A stretch of 64,000 bases of DNA from Saccharothrix sp. ALI-22-I (GTDB lineage: Bacteria; Actinomycetota; Actinomycetes; Mycobacteriales; Pseudonocardiaceae). The notes under the pieces were generated by a model. The model saw only the letters and a list, made by a program, of their open reading frames with translations. It was not told where the DNA came from and made no database searches. The DNA lies in the NCBI RefSeq assembly GCF_001984175.1, contig NZ_MTQP01000062.1:186001-250000 (forward strand), in the 5' to 3' direction. Within the stretch, counting starts at the first letter, position 1. Each line of letters opens with the position of its first letter. The position numbers and the translations under genes were made by a program. Shown one piece after another: positions 8,834 through 16,300 of the stretch.

Positions 8834-9766
8834 TTAGGGGCCGGCGGTTAGGCGGATGGTGTAGCCGTTGGGGTCTCGGGTCATGGTGACGTTGCGGCAG
8901 GTGCGGTGGGTTAGCCAGAGGCCTACGCCGGCGGTGGCGGTGCGGTTGGTGGGGACCAGGCCGGCGAGGGGGGATTGCGGGCCGTCGCCGTGGTCGGTTA
9001 CGGCGACTACGACGTGGGTCGGGCCGGCCCACGCACGGAGGTGGACTGGCGGTCGGCCGTGGTACTGGGCGTTGGTGACGGCTTCGCTGGCGGCGTAGAC
9101 GATGTCGTCCACTTCGTCCCGGCTCAGATGTGCAGCGCCGCACGCCGTTGTCACCGCACGTCGGGCCTCGGCGGGTGACGGGTCGGTCAGTTCGACCAGG
9201 GGTGGTCCGGTCTCCAGCGAGGTGGGGTCGGCGGACGGCAACGTCCACGCCGAGCTGTAGCGCGGGTTCGGCAGGTGCGTCCCGTCCACCCCGACCACGC
9301 GCGGGTGGGTGCGGAGGACGTCGGCCAGCACGGAGGCAGGCGTAACGCGCAGGTCGTACGGGCACAGGCCCCACAGCGGGAACTCGTCGAAGACCTCGGT
9401 CACCGCCGCCTCGTACCGCGACCACCAGTCCCACGACGCGCCGACGCCGGGGTGCGGCACATCCCCCACCACCCGGATCTGCGCCACGCCCGCGTACGAC
9501 GCGAACAGCTTCCGGTAGGTCAGGATCGCCTCGGTCGGCCGGTCGTAGTGGCCGCCGCCGGTCAGGAAGACGATGCCGGAGACGTCGGCCACCGCGTCCC
9601 GGATCAGCCGCTCGTTGTCCGGTCGGCACGCCACCAGCACCGGTTCGCGGGCCGACACACCACCGTCCAGGAACGGCACCACGATCGACCGGAACTCGTC
9701 GTCACTGCCGTAGAACGCCGTCTCGTGGAAAAAGCCGACATGTCCGCGCGCCGCACCCGTCCTCAT
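8834..9766 (-). CDS. MEDS-domain sensor fused to a HATPase_c_2 anti-sigma-type ATPase
   Basis: 310 residues. The N-terminal ~170 residues (HVGFFHETAFYGSDDEF to LCPYDLR) resemble MEDS sensor domains, and residues ~185-310 form a small GHKL ATPase with an N box SEAVTNAQYHG, a DHGDGP G1 box and GVGLWLTH G2 box. Proteins of this build act as anti-sigma kinases (RsbW-like) in actinobacteria. No partner anti-anti-sigma or sigma gene is adjacent. ATG 9766 gives the expected start. Confidence 0.8.
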   Translation of the reverse strand: MRTGAARGHVGFFHETAFYGSDDEFRSIVVPFLDGGVSAREPVLVACRPDNERLIRDAVADVSGIVFLTGGGHYDRPTEAILTYRKLFASYAGVAQIRVVGDVPHPGVGASWDWWSRYEAAVTEVFDEFPLWGLCPYDLRVTPASVLADVLRTHPRVVGVDGTHLPNPRYSSAWTLPSADPTSLETGPPLVELTDPSPAEARRAVTTACGAAHLSRDEVDDIVYAASEAVTNAQYHGRPPVHLRAWAGPTHVVVAVTDHGDGPQSPLAGLVPTNRTATAGVGLWLTHRTCRNVTMTRDPNGYTIRLTAGP

Positions 9767-9883
9767 CCGGACACCACCGGGTCGATGCAGGGCGCGCGGA
9801 CGTGGTCGTCACGCGGCCCTGACACCCGGTTGGCGACCACGGAGTCGCAGGTCCGCATTCCGCGATGCTACGCGCGACGGGCG

Positions 9884-10852
9884 TCAGCGTCGCCCGTTGC
9901 GGGCCGCCCGCGAGGCCACGTCCCGCGCCAGCGTGGCCACGCCGACGATCCCCGCGTCGTCACCGAGCTGCGCGGTCCGGATGCGGGCCAGCGGCCGCTG
10001 CCCGGCCCCGGTCACCACGGCCGCGTAGTGCTCACGGGCGTCGTCCAGGAACAACGGCGCGGACTCCGACACGCCGCCGCCGATCACCACGACCTCCGGG
10101 TCGTACACGTCGGCGACCAGCGCCAACCCCTCACCCAGCCACCGCGCCAGGTCCGCCATCGCGCGCTGCGCCAACGGGTCACCGTCGCGCGCCGCGCCCG
10201 CCACCCGACGCCCGGTCACCGCCCGCGAGTCACCCAAAGCCTCACGCGCCAGCACCGTGGACAGGCCAGGATGCCGGGCCAACAGCTCGACCGCCGTCGT
10301 GCTCAACGCGGTGCCGCTGCAATACCGCTCCCAGCACCCGTTCTTGCCGCACGGGCACGGCCGCCCGTCCGGCACCAGCCGCAGGTGACCCAGCTCGGGC
10401 GCCACCCCGTACGCGCCGCGGAACACGTGCCCGTCGATCAACAACGCCCCGCCGATCCCGGTCCCGATCGCGATCAGGGCGGCGATCGACGCGCCGCGCG
10501 CCGCGCCGAACCGGTGCTCGGCCAACGCGGCGGCGTTCGCGTCGTGCTCCAGCACCACCGGCATCCCGACGCGTTGCGAGATCCGATCCGCGACGGGCGC
10601 CTGCCGCCAGGCCAGGTGCGGCGCGAACCGCACGGTCCGCCGGTCCGAGGCCACGAACCCGGCCACGGCCAGCCCCACGGCCGACACCCGGTGCCGGGAC
10701 GCCACCTCGGCGACAGCCGCGCAGATGGCCTCCTCCAACGGCTCCTCACCGCTGGGCGTGGCCGCACGCGCCGTGTCGAGCACCGCGCCGTCACCGTCGA
10801 CCACACCCGCACGCACGCTCGTCCCGCCGACGTCGACGCCGACAGTCAGCAC
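9884..10852 (-). CDS. glk: ROK-family glucokinase
   Basis: 322 residues. The phosphate loop VGVDVGGTSVRAG opens the protein; EHDANAAALAE holds the catalytic Asp and PELGHLR the sugar-binding Glu/His. The Cys cluster CPCGKNGCWERYC binds zinc in ROK proteins. Glucose plus ATP gives glucose 6-phosphate, feeding glycolysis. The GTG start at 10852 overlaps the upstream gene by 7 bp, so it is the last gene of a long minus-strand operon. Confidence 0.9.
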   Translation of the reverse strand: MLTVGVDVGGTSVRAGVVDGDGAVLDTARAATPSGEEPLEEAICAAVAEVASRHRVSAVGLAVAGFVASDRRTVRFAPHLAWRQAPVADRISQRVGMPVVLEHDANAAALAEHRFGAARGASIAALIAIGTGIGGALLIDGHVFRGAYGVAPELGHLRLVPDGRPCPCGKNGCWERYCSGTALSTTAVELLARHPGLSTVLAREALGDSRAVTGRRVAGAARDGDPLAQRAMADLARWLGEGLALVADVYDPEVVVIGGGVSESAPLFLDDAREHYAAVVTGAGQRPLARIRTAQLGDDAGIVGVATLARDVASRAARNGRR

Positions 10853-11229
10853 TGCGACCCCTGGCCGCGCCGCACCACCGGGATGTGCTGGACGCGCGGC
10901 TTCTCCGGCCGCGCCCGCTCCTCGCCGACGTCGCCGACGTCACCAAAGGCGCCATCCGCGGCGGACGACGGCTCGGCCAGCGCCGCACGCAACACCGCGA
11001 TCAGCCCCGCCACGTGCTCGGCGGCCTTGGCGGCCAGCTCCGACCGGTCACCGCGCGCCAACGCCACCGCGTTGCACACCGGGCACCAGCCGCACGTTCG
11101 CGTGTCGTGCTCGTCCTCGGTGGCCATCCGGTGCAGCCAGGGCTGCGCCCGCTCGGCGGCGGCGTCGAGCAGCAGGCGCAGCTCCTCGACCAGCTTCGAG
11201 TCGGCAAGCTTGGAGTCCACGTGCCTCAC
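10846..11229 (-). CDS. Small conserved protein (DUF5304-like) with CxxC
   Basis: 127 residues from GTG 11229, which overlaps the ArsA-like stop by GTGA. A helical first half (KLVEELRLLLDAAAERAQPWL) leads to a CGWCPVCNAVALARG motif with three cysteines, then a long helix and a charged tail. The motif CxxCPxCNA resembles a metal- or redox-binding knuckle. It is conserved next to the ArsA-like ATPase in actinobacteria; function unknown. The longer frame upstream is a shadow of the ATPase gene. Confidence 0.75.
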   Translation of the reverse strand: MRHVDSKLADSKLVEELRLLLDAAAERAQPWLHRMATEDEHDTRTCGWCPVCNAVALARGDRSELAAKAAEHVAGLIAVLRAALAEPSSAADGAFGDVGDVGEERARPEKPRVQHIPVVRRGQGSQC

Positions 11230-12428
11230 CGCATCCACAGATCGGGGTCGGGTGCGAACCGCACCGCCAACCCGGTGTCGTCCAGCTCCGCGCCGGTCAC
11301 GAGGCAGCGCTGGAGCAGCGACGGCAACGCGATGAGCCGCCGCCTGCCGTCCACGGTGACGGCCAGGTCGTCCCCCACCCGGGCCAGGTCCAGCGACGAG
11401 TCGCCGACCGGCAACGCGATGCGCAGCGTGTACTCCAGCTCGCCGGTCCGCTCGACCGCCAGCAGCTGCCCGTCGTCGGCGGTGCCGTCCAGCGGGTCCT
11501 GGCCCTGGTAGAGGCCGTCGGCGACATCCAGCAACGCGGTCGTGCCGACCGGTTCGGCGGCCCGGTGCTCGACCGTGCGCACCGACCCGAGGTCGGCCAG
11601 TTCGGCGAGCACGGCGTCCTGCTCGGCACGGCGGGTGCGCAGCCACGCGGCGGCCGGGCCGCGGCCCGCGCCGGGGTGCGGCACGACCCGGTTGGCCACC
11701 ACGCCGTCCACCCGGATGCCCTGCAACGCCAGCGCCGTCACGGTCCGCCGGGTCTCCGCCGCAACCACCCGTTCGGGGGTCAGCACCAGCCGCACGCTGG
11801 TCGTCGGCGAGGTCAGCAGGCCGCGCAGCTGTTCCAGGTTGTCCGCCAGCCTGCCCAGGGCGTCGGCGGTGGCGTCCCACTTCTCCACCGTGCCGTTGCC
11901 CGCGACACCGGCCAGCAGCCCGCGCACCACCCGCCGGTGGGTCGGGAACAGCCGTTCCAGGTAGGAGGCGAACGCCTCGGGCAGCGCCAGCAGGCGCAAC
12001 GTCTCGGCGGTCGGGCCGCAGTCCACGACCACCACTTCCCACGGCCCGCAGCTCGCCAGCCGCTGCACCTCGGACAGCGCCAGCAGCTCCTCGACGCCGG
12101 GCAGGACGGTCAGCTCCTCGGCGTCCAGCTCGTCGACGCCCGCGCCCGCGAGCACCGTGCGCAGGTGTCCGCGCAGGTCGCGCCAGGCGTCGTCGACCAG
12201 CGCGCGCGGGTCGATCTGCGCGGCGTGCAGTGTCGCGGAAGCGGAGCCGACTTCGGTGACGTGCCCGGACAGCGGCACGCCCAGCGCGTCGCCGAGCGAG
12301 TGCGCCGGGTCGGTGGACACGACCAGCGCCTTGCGGCCTCCGGCGGCGAGCGCGGCGGCGGTGGCGGCGGCCAAGGTCGTCTTGCCGACCCCGCCCTTAC
12401 CGGTGAACAGCAGCAGGCGTGCGCTCAT
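11226..12428 (-). CDS. ArsA/GET3-like ATPase
   Basis: 400 residues. A deviant Walker A (GKGGVGKTT, residues 10-18) and the DPAHSLGDALG switch I identify an ArsA/Get3-type P-loop ATPase; VVVDCGPTAETLRLL is the switch II region. The C-terminal ~100 residues form a beta-rich lobe ending DPDLWMR. There is no transmembrane pump nearby and no arsenite Cys triad, so arsenic export is unlikely; a role in targeting or protein handling is inferred. ATG 12428 overlaps the SRPBCC stop by 4 bp. Confidence 0.85.
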   Translation of the reverse strand: MSARLLLFTGKGGVGKTTLAAATAAALAAGGRKALVVSTDPAHSLGDALGVPLSGHVTEVGSASATLHAAQIDPRALVDDAWRDLRGHLRTVLAGAGVDELDAEELTVLPGVEELLALSEVQRLASCGPWEVVVVDCGPTAETLRLLALPEAFASYLERLFPTHRRVVRGLLAGVAGNGTVEKWDATADALGRLADNLEQLRGLLTSPTTSVRLVLTPERVVAAETRRTVTALALQGIRVDGVVANRVVPHPGAGRGPAAAWLRTRRAEQDAVLAELADLGSVRTVEHRAAEPVGTTALLDVADGLYQGQDPLDGTADDGQLLAVERTGELEYTLRIALPVGDSSLDLARVGDDLAVTVDGRRRLIALPSLLQRCLVTGAELDDTGLAVRFAPDPDLWMR

Positions 12429-12862
12429 CCAGCGTTTTCCACCCGCCGCTTGAGCTCCTTGAGCGCGGTGTCCATGATCATCTTCTCGGCTTTGCGGCGG
12501 AACAGGCCGATCATCGGCACGACCAGCTGCACCGAGAGGGTGTAGACGACCTCGGTCGAGTCGCCCTTGGGGACCAGCACGTAGCTGCCCTCCTGCGACT
12601 TCTGCATCTGGCCCTTGACCAGGCGCCACGAGATCCGATCGGTCGACCACGCGTCGTACGCGAGCACGTACTCGTCCTTGATCGGGCCCTGGTCGATGTT
12701 GAACCTGACCTGGGCCGCGCGGCCGTCCGACCCGGTCTCCAGCACCTCGGTCCGCTTCACCCCGTTGGCCCACTCGGGGTAGGCATCGAAATCGGCGATG
12801 ACCGCCAGGATCTCCTCGGGCGTCGCGTCGATGACGATGGACTGGGTGGACTCGTCGGCCAT
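12425..12862 (-). CDS. SRPBCC (START-like) lipid/ligand-binding protein
   Basis: 145 residues with the helix-grip pattern of polyketide cyclase/START-like proteins: IVIDATPEEILAVIADFDAYPEWANGVK at the N-terminus and a long C-terminal helix with many basic residues. It corresponds by position to Rv2185c. A hydrophobic ligand is expected but not identified. It is translationally coupled to the ArsA-like ATPase. Confidence 0.85.
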   Translation of the reverse strand: MADESTQSIVIDATPEEILAVIADFDAYPEWANGVKRTEVLETGSDGRAAQVRFNIDQGPIKDEYVLAYDAWSTDRISWRLVKGQMQKSQEGSYVLVPKGDSTEVVYTLSVQLVVPMIGLFRRKAEKMIMDTALKELKRRVENAG

Positions 12863-12889
12863 GTCGGGGAGGCTACCCGGTAGTTCTGC

Positions 12890-13678
12890 TCACCAATGCA
12901 ACACGTGGGGCGTGCCGCTGCGCTGGAAGTGACCGACGTTGACGCACTCGGTCCAGCCGACCCGCACCCGGCGCACCATCGGCTGGTGCACGTGCCCGAA
13001 CACCGACCACCGGGGCCGGTCGCGCTCGATCACCTTCAGCAACGACGTCGAGCCCAGCTCCGGTCGGCGGGCGACCACGTCGTAGGTCAGCTCGGCCACC
13101 GCGGGCGGCACGTGGGTGCACAGCACGTCCACCTCGCCCAGGCCCGCGAGGGCCGCGCCGAACTCCTCCTCGGTGCGCAGGTAGGGCCGCCACGGGCCGC
13201 GCCTGCTCGGCACGAAACCGGGGTGCAGCAGCGCGCCGCCGGCGAAGCCGAACCGCAGCCCGCCGATCTCGGCCACCTGACCGTCCAGGACGTGCACGCC
13301 GTCGCGGGCGAACATCGGCCACAACTCGGGGCTGTCCACGTTGCCGGGCGTGGCGTAGGTGGGGGCGCTCATCGCGCCGAACAGCGCGGTGTACTGCTCC
13401 ATGATCGCCTCTTGGACGACGTCCTCGGCGTTGTCCAGGCTCTCCCAGAGCGACCGCATGTAGCGGACCGTCTCCGCGCCGAGCGTGCCGCGCCGCAGCC
13501 GGGCGAAGACCTCGACCTTCTCCGCGCCGAACACCCGGCCGAGGATGCCCTTGCCGTGGTCGTAGTAGTCGACGAAGTCGACCAGGTCGCCGAGCACCAC
13601 CAGGGCGTCGGCACCCTCACCGGCGCGGGCCAGGGCCTCCGCGTTGCCGTGGACATCCGAGACGACGTGAACCCGCAC
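12890..13678 (-). CDS. Calcineurin-like metallophosphoesterase
   Basis: 262 residues. The five blocks of the family are present: SDVHGN (residues 7-12), GDLVDF, GNVDS, CTHVPP and GHVHQP, giving a dinuclear metal site. GTG 13678 starts exactly at the conserved first strand; a TAGATT hexamer lies 8 nt upstream and overlaps the stop of the upstream gene. The 13.7-9.9 kb genes overlap or nearly touch, so it belongs to the SRPBCC-ArsA-glk operon. Substrate unknown. Confidence 0.87.
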   Translation of the reverse strand: MRVHVVSDVHGNAEALARAGEGADALVVLGDLVDFVDYYDHGKGILGRVFGAEKVEVFARLRRGTLGAETVRYMRSLWESLDNAEDVVQEAIMEQYTALFGAMSAPTYATPGNVDSPELWPMFARDGVHVLDGQVAEIGGLRFGFAGGALLHPGFVPSRRGPWRPYLRTEEEFGAALAGLGEVDVLCTHVPPAVAELTYDVVARRPELGSTSLLKVIERDRPRWSVFGHVHQPMVRRVRVGWTECVNVGHFQRSGTPHVLHW

Positions 13679-13689
13679 GGGGCTTGAAT

Positions 13690-14088
13690 CTACGGCAGGG
13701 CGGGGGCGATCCCGGGCGGCCGGCCGTCCTCCAAGGTCGATTTCAGGCCCAGGGAGACCTCCTTGGCGGCCAGCTGGCGGCGCCGCACCTCCTGCCGGAC
13801 CCGCTTGTCGGAGGGGTCGCCGGGCAGGTCGGCGCGCAGGAAGTAGTGCAGCAGGGTGCCGTCCAGGACGGGCTCCAGCCACACCTCCATCGTTCCGACC
13901 AACGCGCCCCCGACCGTCCAGCGCAGCCCCTGAGTGCCCCGATCGGCGTAGACGTCGAGGGTCAGGTCGGGCCAGAATTCGGCCCATGCGGAAGGTGGCG
14001 CGAAAGCGGCGGCGACCACCGCCGGAGGCACTGCGAGGAACGTCTCGTCCACCACGTCGACACTGGGCACGGGTGGGAAGAGTGCCAC
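13690..14088 (-). CDS. SRPBCC-like small protein
   Basis: 132 residues resembling a second helix-grip protein: FLAVPPAVVAAAFAPPSAWAEFWPDL, then LRWTVGGALVGTMEVWLEPV and a C-terminal helix after a basic VRQEVRRRQLAAK stretch. It is the first gene of the minus-strand operon and is divergent from fadD15, with 95 bp of promoter DNA between them. It corresponds by position to Rv2186c. The ligand is unknown. Confidence 0.75.
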   Translation of the reverse strand: MALFPPVPSVDVVDETFLAVPPAVVAAAFAPPSAWAEFWPDLTLDVYADRGTQGLRWTVGGALVGTMEVWLEPVLDGTLLHYFLRADLPGDPSDKRVRQEVRRRQLAAKEVSLGLKSTLEDGRPPGIAPALP

Positions 14089-14183
14089 GACACGGTTACG
14101 GAACTACCCACCAGCCTGGTGTATCGCCGGAATCACAGGCTAAGTTTCCCCACCGGTAACAAACAAATCGTCCGGAGGTCGAC

Positions 14184-15992
14184 GTGCGCGAGTTCAGCGT
14201 CCCCGCCACCGCCACTGTGGCTGCCGAGGAGAACCTCACCGACATGGTGTGGGCGAACGCGGAGCGCTTCGGCAACGCCGTCAGCTTCCGCCGCCGCGTG
14301 GACGGGACGTGGGTGGACATCACCGCCCGCGATTTCGCCGCCCAGGTGCTCGCGGTGGCGAAGGGCCTGGTCGCGACGGGTATCCAGCCCGGTGACCGGG
14401 TGGGCCTGATGTCCAAGACCCGCTACGAGTGGACCTTGCTCGACTTCGCCATCTGGCACGCCGGCGGTGTCGTGGTCCCGATCTACGAGACCTCCTCGGC
14501 CGAGCAGGTCGAGTGGATCCTGTCCGACTCCTCGGCCAAGGCCGTGTTCGTGGAGACCTCCGAGCACCGGGCGACGGTGGACTCGGTGGTCGCGGGCCTG
14601 CCCGAGGTGCGGCACGTGTGGCAGATCGACGGGCCCTCCGGTGACGCGGCGGGCGCGATCGACGAGTTGACCGCGCTGGGCGCCTCGGTGTCCGACGACG
14701 ACGCGCGGGCCCGGCGCAAGGAGGTCGGCGCGGACGACACCGCGACCATCGTCTACACCTCCGGCACCACCGGCCGCCCCAAGGGCTGCGAGCTCACCCA
14801 CCGCAACCTGCTGTCCGAGATCCGCGGCGCGAACGTCGCGTTCCCGCAGCTCATGCAGGCGGGCAACTCGCTGCTGGTGTTCCTGCCGCTGGCGCACATC
14901 CTGGCCCGCGCGCTGTCGGTGTGCGGTCTGTACAACCGGGTCACCATGGGCCACACGTCGGACGTGAAGACCCTGGTCGAGGACCTGCAGTCGTTCCGGC
15001 CCACGTTCGTGGTGGCCGTGCCGCGGGTGTTCGAGAAGGTCTACAACGGCGCGAAGCAGAAGGCGCACGCGGCGGGCAAGGGCAAGATCTTCGACGCCGC
15101 CGAGGCGACCGCGGTGGCCTACAGCCAGGCGCTGGACACCGGTGGCGCGGGCATCGGGCTCAAGGTCAAGCACGCGGTGTTCGGCAAGCTCGTCTACAGC
15201 AAGCTCCAGGCGGCGCTCGGCGGCCGGGCCATCGCGGCGATCTCCGGCGGCGCGCCGCTCGGCGAACGGCTGGCGCACTTCTTCCGCGGCGTCGGCGTGC
15301 CGGTGCTGGAGGGCTACGGCCTGACCGAGACCAGCGCGGCGGCGTGCGTGAACACCGAGGCCGCGTTCCGGGTCGGCACGGTGGGCCGTCCGGTGATCGG
15401 CACCTCGGTGCGCATCGCCGAGGACGGCGAGATCCTGATCAAGGGCGACATCGTGTTCCGCAGCTACTGGAACAACGCCCAGGCCACGGCGGAGTCGCTG
15501 GAGGACGGCTGGTTCCACTCCGGCGACATCGGCGAACTGGACGACGACGGCTTCCTGCGGATCACCGGCCGCAAGAAGGAGATCATCGTCACCGCCGGCG
15601 GCAAGAACGTCTCGCCCGCCGTGCTGGAGGACCGCCTCCGGGCCCACCCGCTGATCAGCCAGTGCATGGTGGTCGGCGACGCGCAGCCGTTCATCGGCGC
15701 GCTGATCACGATCGACCCGGAGTTCTTCCCGGCGTGGAAGGAGCAGAACGGCAAGCCGGCGTCGGCGACCGTGTCCGAGATGGTGGACGACGAGACGCTC
15801 CGCGGCGTGATCCAGGCAGCCGTCGACGAGGCCAACCAGGCGGTGTCCAAGGCGGAGGCGATCAAGAAGTTCCGCATCCTGCCGGTGGACTTCACCGAGG
15901 CGGGCGGCGAGATGACCCCGAGCCTGAAGCTGCGCCGATCCGTCGTGGCCTCGACCTACAAGCAGGACATCGAAGCCATCTACGCAGGCTGA
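14184..15992 (+). CDS. fadD15: Long-chain acyl-CoA synthetase (FadD15 type)
   Basis: 602 residues. The AMP-binding P-loop is YTSGTTGRPKG (about residues 191-201); GYGLTETSAA, WFHSGDIG and a C-terminal TGRKKEIIVTAGGKNVSP follow in the order of long-chain fatty acyl-CoA ligases. It activates fatty acids via acyl-adenylates to acyl-CoA, acting at the membrane. A GGAGG site at 14174-14178 precedes GTG 14184. The gene neighbourhood (then PimB') matches M. tuberculosis fadD15-pimB'. Confidence 0.93.
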   Translation: MREFSVPATATVAAEENLTDMVWANAERFGNAVSFRRRVDGTWVDITARDFAAQVLAVAKGLVATGIQPGDRVGLMSKTRYEWTLLDFAIWHAGGVVVPIYETSSAEQVEWILSDSSAKAVFVETSEHRATVDSVVAGLPEVRHVWQIDGPSGDAAGAIDELTALGASVSDDDARARRKEVGADDTATIVYTSGTTGRPKGCELTHRNLLSEIRGANVAFPQLMQAGNSLLVFLPLAHILARALSVCGLYNRVTMGHTSDVKTLVEDLQSFRPTFVVAVPRVFEKVYNGAKQKAHAAGKGKIFDAAEATAVAYSQALDTGGAGIGLKVKHAVFGKLVYSKLQAALGGRAIAAISGGAPLGERLAHFFRGVGVPVLEGYGLTETSAAACVNTEAAFRVGTVGRPVIGTSVRIAEDGEILIKGDIVFRSYWNNAQATAESLEDGWFHSGDIGELDDDGFLRITGRKKEIIVTAGGKNVSPAVLEDRLRAHPLISQCMVVGDAQPFIGALITIDPEFFPAWKEQNGKPASATVSEMVDDETLRGVIQAAVDEANQAVSKAEAIKKFRILPVDFTEAGGEMTPSLKLRRSVVASTYKQDIEAIYAG

Positions 15993-16029
15993 CCCCCACC
16001 CCTACCCCCACCATGATCTACGCGGGCTA
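15978..16029 (+). repeat. Short direct repeat at the 3' end of fadD15
   Basis: The last codons of fadD15, ATCTACGCAGGCTGA, recur at 16015-16029 as ATCTACGCGGGCTAA with two changes. A C-rich spacer separates them. This looks like a small tail duplication, and the second copy is not part of any gene. Confidence 0.6.
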
Positions 16030-16038
16030 ACCCTCACC

Positions 16039-16080
16039 GCGACCTCGCCCGCCGTCTGCGGAGCAGCGGCCATCCAACAC
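16039..16080 (+). repeat. Solo right end of the 24.7-kb hairpin element
   Basis: 42 bases match 24859-24900 with one change (16071 C versus 24891 A). They contain an imperfect hairpin (16051-16070) and end in ATCCAACAC, the terminal inverted repeat of the larger element. Nothing resembling its left end is found nearby. Confidence 0.8.
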
Positions 16081-16083
16081 AGA

Positions 16084-16117
16084 CGAGTGGCCCGCACCTT
16101 TCGGTGCGGGCCACTCG
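16084..16117 (+). terminator. fadD15 terminator hairpin
   Basis: A 15-bp perfect stem closes a TTTC loop (16099-16102). It is placed 90 nt after the fadD15 stop. Confidence 0.8.
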
Positions 16118-16131
16118 ACCCCCAGTGATCG

Positions 16132-16264
16132 CGTATCCGCTGACGCGGACCCGAGAAGTTGTGTTGTCCCGGTCCCCCAACCGGGACGATCCCAAGAGTG
16201 CCTGAGCGCGCTGTCGTATCGCTGACGCGGCGGTGACTCGGGCCGTCAGCGCCCGTCCTAGGCT
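16132..16264 (+). promoter_or_regulatory. Promoter region of the AfsR-like gene with a direct repeat
   Basis: CGTATCCGCTGACGCGG at 16132-16148 recurs at 16215-16230 with one base missing. A TAGGCT -10 candidate lies at 16259-16264, 36 nt before ATG 16301. The repeats may be operator sites for the gene's own product; this is inference from position. Confidence 0.45.
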
Positions 16265-16300
16265 GTGCCGCGGGGAGGCCGGACGAGGGGACGCAGGCGG

